A stretch of DNA of 64,000 nucleotides from Solibacillus silvestris_B (GCF_051967575.1 NZ_JBQCJW010000005.1:1-64000), one strand, 5' to 3'; counted from the stretch's first letter, positions 51,559 through 60,234 are shown. Numbers and translations: made by a program. Notes: generated by a model from the letters alone, not told the origin.

Positions 51559-52194
51559 ATGAAATTAAAAGATATAAAAACGCTCATTACAAGTGGAACA
51601 ATCATTTTAGCAGTAGGATTATATTTAGTATTCAGTGAACCGAAAGAAGAAACAGGAGAAACGACATCTTCGGTTATTACGGAACAAAATGTAGTGTATA
51701 AACTCACACCAGAGCTGGCGATGGACAAAACGGGAAAGCAATTAATCGATGTGAAGTTTTTAAATGCCAATGACGGCGATACATTCAATGTCGAAATAGA
51801 TGGGGAAAAGCAGCGAGTGCGTCTTCTGATGATTGATACACCGGAAATGAATTACAATAAAGGCGAACCGATGCCATATGCAGAAGATGCGAAAGTGCGC
51901 ACTGCTGCATTGCTGGAGCAGGCGGATTCCGTGCAGCTATTGTTCGACAAAGGACCTGAAACGGATAATTATGACCGCCTTTTAGCCTATGCATTTGTCG
52001 ATGGTGTCAGCTTGCACGAGGTTTTATTAAGCGAAGGACTCGCGGCAGTGCGCTATGTCAACAAACCGAACGACACACTTGAAAAAGAGCTGTTGGAAAT
52101 TCAGCAGCAAGCCGAACAAAAAAAGCTGAAAATTTGGGCACACGAAAACTATTTGCAGCGCGACGGTTTCCATCCCGAAGAAGCGGGCAAATAA
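51559..52194 (+). CDS. Thermonuclease family (SNase-like) secreted or anchored nuclease
   Basis: A 211-residue micrococcal-nuclease homologue. The N-terminal hydrophobic segment (~9-27) acts as signal peptide or anchor. The OB-fold catalytic domain (~60-190) keeps the active site: NDGDTFNVEIDGEKQRVRLL, then IDTPEMN (Arg, Asp, Thr, Glu) and YDRLLAYAFVDG (second Arg). It degrades DNA and RNA with Ca2+ outside the membrane. AGAAAGGATT precedes ATG 51559, 14 nt after the pgpA-like gene, so they are probably cotranscribed. Confidence 0.92.
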   Translation: MKLKDIKTLITSGTIILAVGLYLVFSEPKEETGETTSSVITEQNVVYKLTPELAMDKTGKQLIDVKFLNANDGDTFNVEIDGEKQRVRLLMIDTPEMNYNKGEPMPYAEDAKVRTAALLEQADSVQLLFDKGPETDNYDRLLAYAFVDGVSLHEVLLSEGLAAVRYVNKPNDTLEKELLEIQQQAEQKKLKIWAHENYLQRDGFHPEEAGK

Positions 52195-52211
52195 AATATA
52201 GGGGGAATTTT

Positions 52212-52538
52212 ATTAGAAAGAAACTGTTGATAGGCTTAATCGTTTTAATAATGATTTCTCCTATCCTATATGTGCAAATCAACAAAGTTATGTATGCGAG
52301 TAAAGTATCCGATTATCTTATTGAAGAAAAGGGATATAAAAAAGAAGAAATCAAGTCAATAGAGGGCGTATGGGGAAAAAAGCTTCCCGCATTTTATGTA
52401 GTCGTCATTTTCAAAAATGAACCGAATATCGAATATACATATTTCGCACATAGCGGTGTAGGGCAATTCGAATTTCGAGCAGTAGATGGTAAAGAGATAA
52501 CGACGGATGAGTTAACAAATTATGATCCAAAAAACTGA
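52212..52538 (+). CDS. DUF3139 family membrane-anchored protein, probable AUU start
   Basis: A ~108-residue protein with one N-terminal transmembrane helix (RKKLLIGLIVLIMISPIL) followed by an extracytoplasmic domain (VSDYLIEEKGYKKEEIKSI, FYVVVIFKNEPNIEYTYFAH). This matches DUF3139. The only codon with a good Shine-Dalgarno (AGGGGGAA, 6-nt spacing) is ATT at 52212, giving the natural N terminus of the family. The frame is open upstream into the thermonuclease gene, but a longer N terminus would lack homology. Function unknown. Confidence 0.75.
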   Translation: MRKKLLIGLIVLIMISPILYVQINKVMYASKVSDYLIEEKGYKKEEIKSIEGVWGKKLPAFYVVVIFKNEPNIEYTYFAHSGVGQFEFRAVDGKEITTDELTNYDPKN

Positions 52539-52855
52539 AATAAATATTTTGAAAGAACGCGAAAATGATGGAGAGGGTGACATTGAGATTGCCCATTTCC
52601 ATCTTTTTTATTGTATTTTTCAAAGTTTCTTGTTGTTATAAATTATCAGAAATATACCCTGATAACTTATGAAACTTTCGTCAACTATTAATTACGACAA
52701 ATTCATGAAATTTCCGGGGAAATGTGAAAAATTTATGCGAAATGAGAATGTTGTCATTTGAGAAACATCCAATTTTGTGGCATGCTATATTATGGTATTG
52801 AGAAATGTTCTCTATTAGACAATTGGCATTTTATGAAGAAAAGGAGGAATGTGAC
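52539..52855. other. Upstream region of the heme-uptake locus
   Basis: About 315 nt. A perfect inverted repeat TTATCAG-N9-CTGATAA spans 52643-52665. TGAGAATGTTGTCA at 52743-52756 is a one-base-short match to a Fur box. An extended -10 (TGCTATATT, 52783-52791) is the likeliest promoter. No coding sequence is seen. Confidence 0.45.
52783..52791 (+). promoter_or_regulatory. Candidate extended -10 promoter for the isd locus
   Basis: TGC-TATATT fits the extended -10 pattern TGnTATAAT. No good -35 lies 17 nt upstream. The degenerate Fur-like TGAGAATGTTGTCA at 52743-52756 sits ~30 nt upstream; iron control is expected for this locus but cannot be confirmed from the site. Confidence 0.35.
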
Positions 52856-53626
52856 TTGAAAAAATATTTCTTCATCATTTTTGCTGCTCTTTTTTTGGTA
52901 GCGTTTACTTTGCCTAATCAGTCTTTTGCTGTCATTGCGGATGGTACATATGAAGTGAATTATCAAGTGAACAAGCCTGGCAGTAATTCGGCATCCATGG
53001 CTAACGATTATTTTTTAAAGCCCGCAAAAATTATAGTGAAAAATGGTAAAACGACAATGCAGCTTACCATTAAAAAAAGTGCCTGGGTTACAGAGTTTAA
53101 TCCACCGGGCGGGGCAAAAGTAATCAGTTCGAATGAATCTGCAGATCAGCGTACAGTTCAATTTTCTGCTGCGAATGCAAACTTGGTCACAATCGCGATG
53201 AAGATCGATATTGATGAAATCGACTACCATCATGGCTATAGTGTGGATTTTGTATTTGATAGCACAGGCTTACCAGAAGCAAAAGTTGAGGAGCCAAAAG
53301 AGGCAGAAAAGCAGGAAACAACGCAAACGGCCCCAGCTAAGGAGCCGCCAAAACAGTCGTCAGGAAGTAATACTTCTTCAAATAAAACAGCAACATCAAC
53401 TGAAGCACAAAAAACAGAATCATCCAATCAGCTAGCGAGTGCAGCAACAAAATCAGATGATTCCATAAATTCAGATGAAAAAAATGCATCTGAAATGACG
53501 CAAGCTGAGGATTCTGAGGCAGTAGAAAATCCGGAGACGAGCGATGAATTACCGCTTATGGCGATTATTTTCTTCATCGTAGCGGTGATTGTATTCATTC
53601 GCACAAAGCAAACAAAAACTAGATAG
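52856..53626 (+). CDS. isdC: Sortase B-anchored NEAT domain heme protein (IsdC-like)
   Basis: A 256-residue surface protein. TTG 52856 follows AAAGGAGG and gives a normal signal peptide (MKKYFFIIFAALFLVAFTL). One NEAT domain (~30-140) contains the heme-iron ligand motif YxxxY as Y124-HHG-Y128. A Ser/Thr/Glu/Lys-rich wall-spanning linker follows. The C-terminal sorting signal is NPETSDE at ~225, then a hydrophobic helix and a basic tail; NPxTx motifs are sortase B substrates, and srtB is in the locus. It probably passes heme through the wall to IsdE. First gene of the locus. Confidence 0.9.
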   Translation: MKKYFFIIFAALFLVAFTLPNQSFAVIADGTYEVNYQVNKPGSNSASMANDYFLKPAKIIVKNGKTTMQLTIKKSAWVTEFNPPGGAKVISSNESADQRTVQFSAANANLVTIAMKIDIDEIDYHHGYSVDFVFDSTGLPEAKVEEPKEAEKQETTQTAPAKEPPKQSSGSNTSSNKTATSTEAQKTESSNQLASAATKSDDSINSDEKNASEMTQAEDSEAVENPETSDELPLMAIIFFIVAVIVFIRTKQTKTR

Positions 53627-53646
53627 ACAATTGGAGGAAATGGAAA

Positions 53647-55449
53647 ATGGCTAAAAGTTCAAAAGCAACAAAAGCAGTATTAGCTTCATTATTAGCAACA
53701 TCGGCAATCGTGCCTGCAATGGCAGTATCCGCTGAAGCGGGCGGCGAAACAACTCGCACAGGAGAAGCAGCAACTGCTGCAGCGGCAAAGACGATTGATT
53801 TTAAAGTGGAAGATGCAACTGGTCAATTAGCTAAATATGTACCAGGTACGGGTAATCTAGTAGAGCGTGGAGGCCAAAAGTATATTCAACTTAATTTAGC
53901 TGAAAATGTACTGGCGATGATTGAAGAAGTTTTAGTGGATGGCAAGACAGCTGTATACAACTATGGTTCAAAAATGATTTTAATCCCTATTTCTGATGAT
54001 TTTAAAACTGTAGAAGCGACATTTACATTAAATACACCTGCTGGGAAAATGGACGCAAAAGGAACAATTACACCAGACGCAAAGTCAATTAAAGAAGCAG
54101 CTGAAACAGCAAAACCTTCTGAAGAAGCAAAAGAAGAAAAAGTGTTCACAGTAGGTAAAACTTTCGAGTCAGTAGCAGACGGCACTTATGATATTAAGTG
54201 GGATGCCTACAAGGAGAAGGTCGGCAACTATAAAGCGATTAGCAGCCATTTCTCACCAGATGCAAAGTTAATCGTTAAAGATGGCAAATATTCGGTGCAG
54301 CTAACTGTTACTGAGTCATCGAAATCCATGGTGCAAGATGTAACAATTGCCGGCAAAAATGCAGTGGCGGAAAATGGTATCGTTACTATAGAAATCCCAT
54401 CAATTAGCGATTTACATGAAGCATCAGTTCATGTTGTTGTACCTGCTATGAATATGGATAAACCATACCCATTCGGCTTCGCTGTCGAAACAGCTAATTT
54501 GGAACTGCCAAAAGCAGATGCGGCAACGGTTCCGACTACTCCTGCAGCAACAACTGAGCCAGTTTACGTATATAAAGATGGCACAAAAGAATTATCCATC
54601 ATGCAAGGCAAATACTTAACGGATAAAGTGACAATTACAGCTACTGAAGGCGGATATGATGTAGATGTTACATTCCCTGAAGGTCAATGGATTAACGAAT
54701 TCAAAGTTGAAGGCGCAACAGTCGCATTAAAATCAGAAGAAACTGTGGATGCTAACAAAGTAAAAATTTACACAGTATCTGTAAAAGATTTAAGCAAATT
54801 ATATACTGCATCCCTTGATTTATCTGTAAACCAAGGTCCAGTCGTATATAACAGTGTACACGAAGTACAATTACAATTCGGCGGCAAACAGGCAACAGAT
54901 ACAACAACTGCTGTTCCATTCAAAGATATCGCAAGCAACGGGAACAAAGATGCAATCATTAATCTTTACAACAAAGGCATTTTCAAAGGGGCGGATAAGT
55001 TCAATCCTGGCAATAACTTAACTCGTTCTCAATTTGCGTTAATGTTGAACCGTGCGTTAAATTTGGACATTCCGGCAGCACAAAAATTCGCTGATCTTCC
55101 AAAAGACGCTGAAGCAGTAAAAGCGATTAACGCTTTAAACGGCTATGGAATCATCAATGGTACATCCACTACTACGTTCTCGCCTGGCAAAGATATTACA
55201 CGCAAACAAGCGGCTTTAATGATTTACCGTTTATTGGAGAAAAACGGTTACCAATCAACAGGTGCAACAGCGAACTTCTCGGATATGCCAAAAGATAAAG
55301 AAGCGGCAAAAGCAATTGCTGAATTAAACAAATTAGGCATCATCTCTGGTTTTGAAGGAAAGTTCAACCCGGAAAATAAATTAACGCGCTCTCAAATGGC
55401 AAAAATTTTAAACAATACATTAACAGCTGTTGATGGCTTGAAAAAATAA
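53647..55449 (+). CDS. NEAT-SLH surface protein, candidate heme relay or hemophore
   Basis: A 600-residue secreted protein with an N-terminal signal peptide (AIVPAMAVSAEA). Three NEAT-like modules lie at ~45-140, ~170-275 and ~298-400; only the second starts with the classical ADGTYDIKW. The expected YxxxY ligand is absent from all three (YPFGF in the second, YNSVH in the third). Three SLH domains (~410-600) with FKDI, FADLP and FSDMP starts and LTRSQ/ITRKQ motifs bind pyruvylated wall polymer. GGAGG precedes ATG 53647, 20 nt after isdC. NEAT-SLH proteins in B. anthracis (BslK-type) shuttle heme to IsdC. Confidence 0.88.
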   Translation: MAKSSKATKAVLASLLATSAIVPAMAVSAEAGGETTRTGEAATAAAAKTIDFKVEDATGQLAKYVPGTGNLVERGGQKYIQLNLAENVLAMIEEVLVDGKTAVYNYGSKMILIPISDDFKTVEATFTLNTPAGKMDAKGTITPDAKSIKEAAETAKPSEEAKEEKVFTVGKTFESVADGTYDIKWDAYKEKVGNYKAISSHFSPDAKLIVKDGKYSVQLTVTESSKSMVQDVTIAGKNAVAENGIVTIEIPSISDLHEASVHVVVPAMNMDKPYPFGFAVETANLELPKADAATVPTTPAATTEPVYVYKDGTKELSIMQGKYLTDKVTITATEGGYDVDVTFPEGQWINEFKVEGATVALKSEETVDANKVKIYTVSVKDLSKLYTASLDLSVNQGPVVYNSVHEVQLQFGGKQATDTTTAVPFKDIASNGNKDAIINLYNKGIFKGADKFNPGNNLTRSQFALMLNRALNLDIPAAQKFADLPKDAEAVKAINALNGYGIINGTSTTTFSPGKDITRKQAALMIYRLLEKNGYQSTGATANFSDMPKDKEAAKAIAELNKLGIISGFEGKFNPENKLTRSQMAKILNNTLTAVDGLKK

Positions 55450-55556
55450 GAAAATAAAGTGCAAGGGGTTTTCCGTAAAGGAAAGTGATTTCGGATAAGC
55501 CCCTGGCGACATGCAGCTGTATGAACATTATTTTTTTAGTGAATATTTATTAGAGG

Positions 55557-55605
55557 ATAGGGTTGTGTTAAAAGTTCTTGGCTTTTAGCACAGCCCCAGT
55601 CCTAT
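55557..55605 (+). terminator. Large hairpin between NEAT-SLH gene and isdE
   Basis: GGTTGTGTTAAAAG pairs with CTTTTAGCACAGCC (one wobble), extended by ATAGG/CCTAT. The tail TATTTTC is only moderately T-rich, so partial termination or transcript protection is likely. Confidence 0.6.
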
Positions 55606-55705
55606 TTTCAAGCAGGAGAGTGAAAGTTGATGTTTAAGTTGAACTAAACTTCCATCTGTGCAGAGATGTAGTTTACTTCAGTTTAAACAACTAGGAGGAA
55701 AACGA

Positions 55706-56614
55706 ATGAAAAAGTGGCTTATAGGACTCGCATTCAGCATAGCTGTACTTGCGGGCTGCGGAAATGGAAATGAAGAAGGAACGGCGGAAAAGGAAGCATC
55801 AGCCGAAAATAATGCAGCAGAACTAGCTTCGCCAGTGGAGGAGGAGCACCGCATTATTGCAGGAACGGTCGTAATCGCGCAAATTTTGGATCGCTTAAAT
55901 TTGGATGCAGTGGCGGTTCCTGAGACAATCAAAGACTTGCCGGCACGCTTTGACGGACTTCCTGATATCGGGAATGCGATGGACCCGGACGCGGAAATTA
56001 TAAAGTCGCTCAACCCGACAGAAGTATTATCTGTATCGACATTGGAATACGATTTAAAGGATAAATTCGAGCAATTGAGAATTCCCGTAGATTTCATCGA
56101 TTTAACAAGCATTGAATCTATGATGGGGGAAATTACAGCAATTGGAGAACGCTATAATCGCGCAGAAGAGGCAAAGGCGTTGAATGCGGAGCTGCAGGCA
56201 GAAATGGATGCGGTGGAAGTAGCCGCTAGTGATAAAGAAAAGCCGCGTGTACTTATTTTGCTCGGTGTACCGGGTAGCTATTTAGTGGCGACGGAAAATT
56301 CATATGCGGGGGATTTAGTCCGTTTAGCGGGCGGCGAAAATGTAATGGGTGGCCAGGATGCTGAATATTTGCCGTCCAACACGGAATATTTATATTCGTC
56401 TAATCCTGATATCATTTTGCGTCTGGCGCATGGAATGCCGGATGAAGTAATTGAGATGTTTGACGAGGAATTTTTAACAAATGATGTTTGGAAGCATTTT
56501 AATGCTGTGAAAGATGGGCAAGTATACGATTTGGAGGAAGAGCTTTTCGGTACAACGGCAGCGCTGAATGTACCTGAGGCGCTAAATCGCTTAGTGGAAA
56601 TTTTCTATCAATAA
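55706..56614 (+). CDS. isdE: Heme ABC transporter substrate-binding lipoprotein
   Basis: A 302-residue lipoprotein. ATG 55706 follows CTAGGAGG. The lipobox is LAGC (Cys ~20). The two lobes of a class III (FecB/TroA-type) binding protein are joined by one long helix: first lobe with RIIAGTVVIAQILDRLNLDAV, second with RVLILLGVPGSYLVATENSY and LRLAHGMPDEVIEMFDEEF. The IsdE family coordinates heme with Met and His; candidate residues lie in LAHGMP. It is followed by a matching permease and ATPase. 256 nt separates it from the NEAT-SLH gene. Confidence 0.9.
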   Translation: MKKWLIGLAFSIAVLAGCGNGNEEGTAEKEASAENNAAELASPVEEEHRIIAGTVVIAQILDRLNLDAVAVPETIKDLPARFDGLPDIGNAMDPDAEIIKSLNPTEVLSVSTLEYDLKDKFEQLRIPVDFIDLTSIESMMGEITAIGERYNRAEEAKALNAELQAEMDAVEVAASDKEKPRVLILLGVPGSYLVATENSYAGDLVRLAGGENVMGGQDAEYLPSNTEYLYSSNPDIILRLAHGMPDEVIEMFDEEFLTNDVWKHFNAVKDGQVYDLEEELFGTTAALNVPEALNRLVEIFYQ

Positions 56615-56749
56615 TGCTATGCAAGAAGCAAAATGTAGGGGAAGAAATAGTTTGGAGGATGAAAAACACTAAATAAGAAAAACTTCAGCTTGCACTAAGT
56701 TGGCGTGGAATGTTTTTTCTGATTCATTCATTTATAAAGGATGTTTGCT

Positions 56750-57703
56750 GTGACAAAAAAAATTATTAGCTTTATAGCTATCGCTGTTTTATTGGTCATC
56801 ACCGTTATTTATGCGGCGACAACCGGAAGTATTCAAATGTCGTTTATCGATTTTATAACGAATTTTTTCAATGCTGATAATGCGAATATGGCTGCAATCA
56901 AAGATTTACGCTTCCCTCGTATTATCGTCGCATTGTTTGCCGGAGCTGCACTATCGGTTGCCGGTGTGCTGCTACAGGCGATTATGCGTAATCCGTTGGC
57001 AGATGCCGGCTTTATCGGAATTTCAGCCGGTGCCGCCTTTACAAAATTATTTATTGTAAGCTTTGTGCCGACAATGTTTTTCTTTTCGCCGATCGCGGCA
57101 TTTATCGGCGGGGCATTGGCATGTTTCTTCGTCTTCTTACTTTCATGGAAATCAGGATTAAATCCATTGAAATTAATTTTAGTCGGAATTGCGATTAATG
57201 CGATGTTCTCTGGCCTTACAGAAGCGATGATTAGCTTCGGTGCCTCCGCATCAGGGGCGATTACGTCGAACTTAACATTAAAAACCTGGGATGACGTATC
57301 ATTAATTGTTACATATGGCTCAATCGGCCTTATTCTTGCATTTATTTTATATGCATCATGCAATGTGCTCGTATTATCGGATAAAACAGCGAAAAGTGTC
57401 GGCTTTAATGTAACGGCAGCAAGAATTATTATTGCTGCGGCGGCAGTTCTTTTGGCGGCCGCATCTGTTGTCGTGGCAGGCGTCATTTCATTTGTAGGAA
57501 TTTTAGTGCCGCATATTGCACGCCGGCTTGTCGGTTATGACCATAAAGTATTAATACCTTTTACAGCACTTTTGGGCGCATTCATAATATTGTTGGCAGA
57601 TACGCTCGGTCGTACTTTGTTTAGTCCGATGGAAGTGCCGGCATCGACGATTATGGCGATTATCGGAGGACCATTCCTCATATTTTTACTTAGGAAAGAG
57701 TGA
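56750..57703 (+). CDS. isdF: FecCD-family heme ABC transporter permease
   Basis: A 317-residue permease with about nine to ten transmembrane helices. GTG 56750 is chosen because AAAGGA lies 8 nt upstream; ATG 56741 sits on that site. FecCD signatures are visible: RFPRIIVALFAGAALSVAG, LQAIMRNPLADAGFIGISAGA, and FVGILVPHIARRLVGYDHK near the C terminus (coupling-helix region). It imports heme delivered by IsdE. Confidence 0.92.
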   Translation: MTKKIISFIAIAVLLVITVIYAATTGSIQMSFIDFITNFFNADNANMAAIKDLRFPRIIVALFAGAALSVAGVLLQAIMRNPLADAGFIGISAGAAFTKLFIVSFVPTMFFFSPIAAFIGGALACFFVFLLSWKSGLNPLKLILVGIAINAMFSGLTEAMISFGASASGAITSNLTLKTWDDVSLIVTYGSIGLILAFILYASCNVLVLSDKTAKSVGFNVTAARIIIAAAAVLLAAASVVVAGVISFVGILVPHIARRLVGYDHKVLIPFTALLGAFIILLADTLGRTLFSPMEVPASTIMAIIGGPFLIFLLRKE

Positions 57704-57711
57704 CAAGCATA

Positions 57712-58482
57712 ATGGAAATTAAACAAGTGGTAGTTTCGCATGATGGTGCTACACGGCATTTAAATGAAGTATCGACAGCAATTCCAAAGGGGAAGATTAC
57801 GACAATTATCGGACCGAATGGCTGCGGAAAATCAACATTATTAAGTGTCATGTCACGAAATAATAAACCGCTCCAAGGACAGGCAACATTTGAAAACCGT
57901 GATTTAGTTGAATATAGGCCGAAAGAATTTGCCAAAAAATTTGCGATTGTTTATCAGCAAAACGATATTCCGGCAGATTTAACGGTTGAAAAGCTTGTCA
58001 TGTATGGTCGGATGCCGCATACATCGTTATTCAAAAAAAGTGCACCGGAAGATGAGGAGGCCGTTGCATGGGCGCTTGCTTGTACGAATTTGCTCGAAAA
58101 GCGGTATAAAGAATTATCGGCATTATCAGGCGGGGAACGGCAGCGTGTATGGATTGCGATGGCGCTCGCCCAAAAATCGGAAATGCTATGCTTGGACGAA
58201 CCGACAACATATTTGGATATTTATTATCAATTGGAGCTTTTGGAGCTGGTCAAGCAATTGAACGAACAATACGGATTAACAATCGTGATGGTGCTTCATG
58301 ATATTAATCAGGCAATTCGTTACAGCGACCATATTATTTTAATGAAAGCCGGCAAAATTATCGCGGAGGGCGCACCGCGTGAGGTGATAACGAAGGAAGT
58401 CATCAAGGAAGTATATGGCGTCAATTCTGTGTTTCATGAAGACGAACAGCTTGGGCTCTATATGATGCCGTTAAGTATTTAA
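57712..58482 (+). CDS. FecE-type ABC transporter ATP-binding protein
   Basis: A ~256-residue ATPase energising the IsdEF transporter. ATG 57712 is the better start than GTG 57700, which overlaps the isdF stop with no room for a ribosome binding site. Walker A GPNGCGKST (~35), Q-loop QQNDIPADLTVEKLV, signature LSGGERQRVWIAMALAQ (~140), and Walker B MLCLDEPTTYLD are all present. S. aureus IsdEF lacks a dedicated ATPase gene and borrows FhuC, whereas here the ATPase is in the operon. Confidence 0.92.
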   Translation: MEIKQVVVSHDGATRHLNEVSTAIPKGKITTIIGPNGCGKSTLLSVMSRNNKPLQGQATFENRDLVEYRPKEFAKKFAIVYQQNDIPADLTVEKLVMYGRMPHTSLFKKSAPEDEEAVAWALACTNLLEKRYKELSALSGGERQRVWIAMALAQKSEMLCLDEPTTYLDIYYQLELLELVKQLNEQYGLTIVMVLHDINQAIRYSDHIILMKAGKIIAEGAPREVITKEVIKEVYGVNSVFHEDEQLGLYMMPLSI

Positions 58483-58483
58483 T

Positions 58484-59179
58484 ATGCGAAAATCGATTCG
58501 GGCTTTAAGTTTAATCGCCATGATTATTTGTGCGACCATCATTATCCGCCATTATTTTAGCTATCATGAAGTAACAGGGCAGCTGGAAGAAGCAAAGCAA
58601 ATGATGGCAAAAGACAAGCTTTCCACCCTCCAGCAGCAAAACGCCAATATTATCGGGTGGCTTGCATTGGAAAATAGCAGGCTTGATAATCCCGTATTGC
58701 AAACTTCCGACAATGACTTTTACTTAAAGCATAATTATTTGGATGAAAAAAGCCGTGGCGGCAGTATATTCGCCGATTTTCGCAATGAAGTGATGGAAGA
58801 TCGCCATACGATTTTTTATGGCCATGTTTTGCGGAATGGGACGATGTTCGGGAATTTGCCGAAGTTTCGCGAGCAAGCATATGCGGAAGCACATCCGGTT
58901 TTTTATTATGAAACGAATGATAAAAAATATGCCCTTCATGTATTTGCTGCCTATGAAACGACAACAGAATTTTATTATATTGAAACCGAATTTACAGATG
59001 AAACATATGCACAGTTTTTATCGGAAATTCAGCAACGTTCCGACATTGAAATGTCTGTGCAAATGACAGTGGCAGACAAAATGGCGACTTTTTCGACGTG
59101 TACGACATCCCAAAATGACAAAGAGCGTTTTGTTGTTCATGTAAAGATAGTCGAACTAGAAAAACAAGAGGTGGAATGA
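58484..59179 (+). CDS. srtB: Class B sortase
   Basis: A 231-residue sortase B. A single N-terminal membrane anchor (~6-25) precedes the catalytic beta barrel. Catalytic residues: His114 in IFYGHVLRNGTMFG, Cys206 in ATFSTCTTSQ, and Arg215 in KERFVVHVK. It links NPxTx-type proteins to peptidoglycan; the NPETSDE signal of the NEAT protein at 52856 is the likely substrate. The start lies 1 nt after the ATPase stop with no clear ribosome binding site, which suggests translational coupling. Confidence 0.93.
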   Translation: MRKSIRALSLIAMIICATIIIRHYFSYHEVTGQLEEAKQMMAKDKLSTLQQQNANIIGWLALENSRLDNPVLQTSDNDFYLKHNYLDEKSRGGSIFADFRNEVMEDRHTIFYGHVLRNGTMFGNLPKFREQAYAEAHPVFYYETNDKKYALHVFAAYETTTEFYYIETEFTDETYAQFLSEIQQRSDIEMSVQMTVADKMATFSTCTTSQNDKERFVVHVKIVELEKQEVE

Positions 59180-59181
59180 GC

Positions 59182-60006
59182 ATGAAAAACAGTAAGAAAC
59201 TAATGACAGCCTTACTTGCGGTCTCTATATTGGCTGCATGTGGTCAAAAAGAGGACGAGCAAGCGGCAGAACCGTCTGAACAACAGGAAGCAATAATAGA
59301 TACAGCGACTGAAACCGATCAGTTCAAAGCATTTGCGGAAAAACAAATGGATGATTTTGCAGCAGATACAGAACTTTTAGCCGCATATATTAAGGACGGT
59401 AAACTGGAAGAAGCGCAAAAACTATACCCGTTAGTAACGATGTATTATGAGCGCATACAGCCGCTTGCCCCGAGTTTTCCAAAGCTTGCCGCGAAAATCG
59501 GCGGTGAGCTTGCAGAAGGAAAAGAGACGGACACGACAGGCTTTCAACGTTTAGCATACGGATTGTTTACAGAGAAAAAAACGGCGGGTTATGAGGAAAC
59601 GGCAAATGAACTTGCAGCAAATATAAAAGCATTGCAAACAGAGCTTCCAGCGATTGATAGCTCAGAAAACAATGTGCTGGCATCTGCCGTGGCGATGTTC
59701 AATAATATGGCGAATGATCGTTTAACTTCCTCAAGCATTGCCGGCAATGAAGTGTATGCAGTAAAGGCACAAACAGAAGCGGCAGAAGCAATAGCGGAAA
59801 TATTCATGCCGCGTGTATCGGCAGAAAGTGCAGCATCAGCAGCTGAAGCGATTGCAGCATTAAATGATATGAGCGCTTATTTTGAAGTCGGAAAAGAAGA
59901 TTATGTGAACTATAGCTTCTTCACATCGAAACAAAAACAAGAGCTGCAAACAGCGGTAGCGAATGTCGAATCAGCGTTGCAGCAAATGAATGAATCATTG
60001 AAATAG
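59182..60006 (+). CDS. EfeM/imelysin-like lipoprotein in the heme locus
   Basis: A ~274-residue lipoprotein. ATG 59182 is preferred because GAGGTGG at 59168-59174 lies 7 nt upstream; ATG 59176 is too close. The lipobox is LAACG. The mature part is all-helical and resembles the C-terminal M75/imelysin domain of EfeO/EfeM (FAADTELLAAYIKDGKLEEA, YPLVTMYYERIQPLAPSF). The family's HxxE metal/heme motif (GFHRIE) is replaced by GFQRLA, so it may have lost iron-binding or use another site. Its 3-nt overlap with srtB places it in the operon as the last gene. Confidence 0.75.
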   Translation: MKNSKKLMTALLAVSILAACGQKEDEQAAEPSEQQEAIIDTATETDQFKAFAEKQMDDFAADTELLAAYIKDGKLEEAQKLYPLVTMYYERIQPLAPSFPKLAAKIGGELAEGKETDTTGFQRLAYGLFTEKKTAGYEETANELAANIKALQTELPAIDSSENNVLASAVAMFNNMANDRLTSSSIAGNEVYAVKAQTEAAEAIAEIFMPRVSAESAASAAEAIAALNDMSAYFEVGKEDYVNYSFFTSKQKQELQTAVANVESALQQMNESLK

Positions 60007-60234
60007 TTTTGGAAATGAGCTTTTAACAGTAATAAAAAAATGGAAATATTTCAAAGCGCATATTTAGCTTTAGCCTGACAACTGGATGGTTTTGGCATTC
60101 AAGTTGTTGAACAGGCTAATGGAAAGTGCTGAAAACGGCGGTTATTCATTTTTAATAAGCCCCTCTCTATCGGGGTGAACAAAATTCATATTTACTTATA
60201 GAGATCCCGGCTCTTAATTAAATGTTGAGGGAAA
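60007..60234. other. Region downstream of the heme locus
   Basis: No gene seen. GCCTG...CAACT-GATG at 60073 pairs with CATTCAAGTTG...CAGGC ending near 60118, an imperfect hairpin without a T run that could end or stabilise the heme operon transcript. Confidence 0.4.

Noticed and set aside
52743..52756. Fur box for the heme locus
   Set aside because: TGAGAATGTTGTCA resembles the 7-1-7 consensus but is one base short with mismatches; too weak to call as a site, though iron control is plausible.
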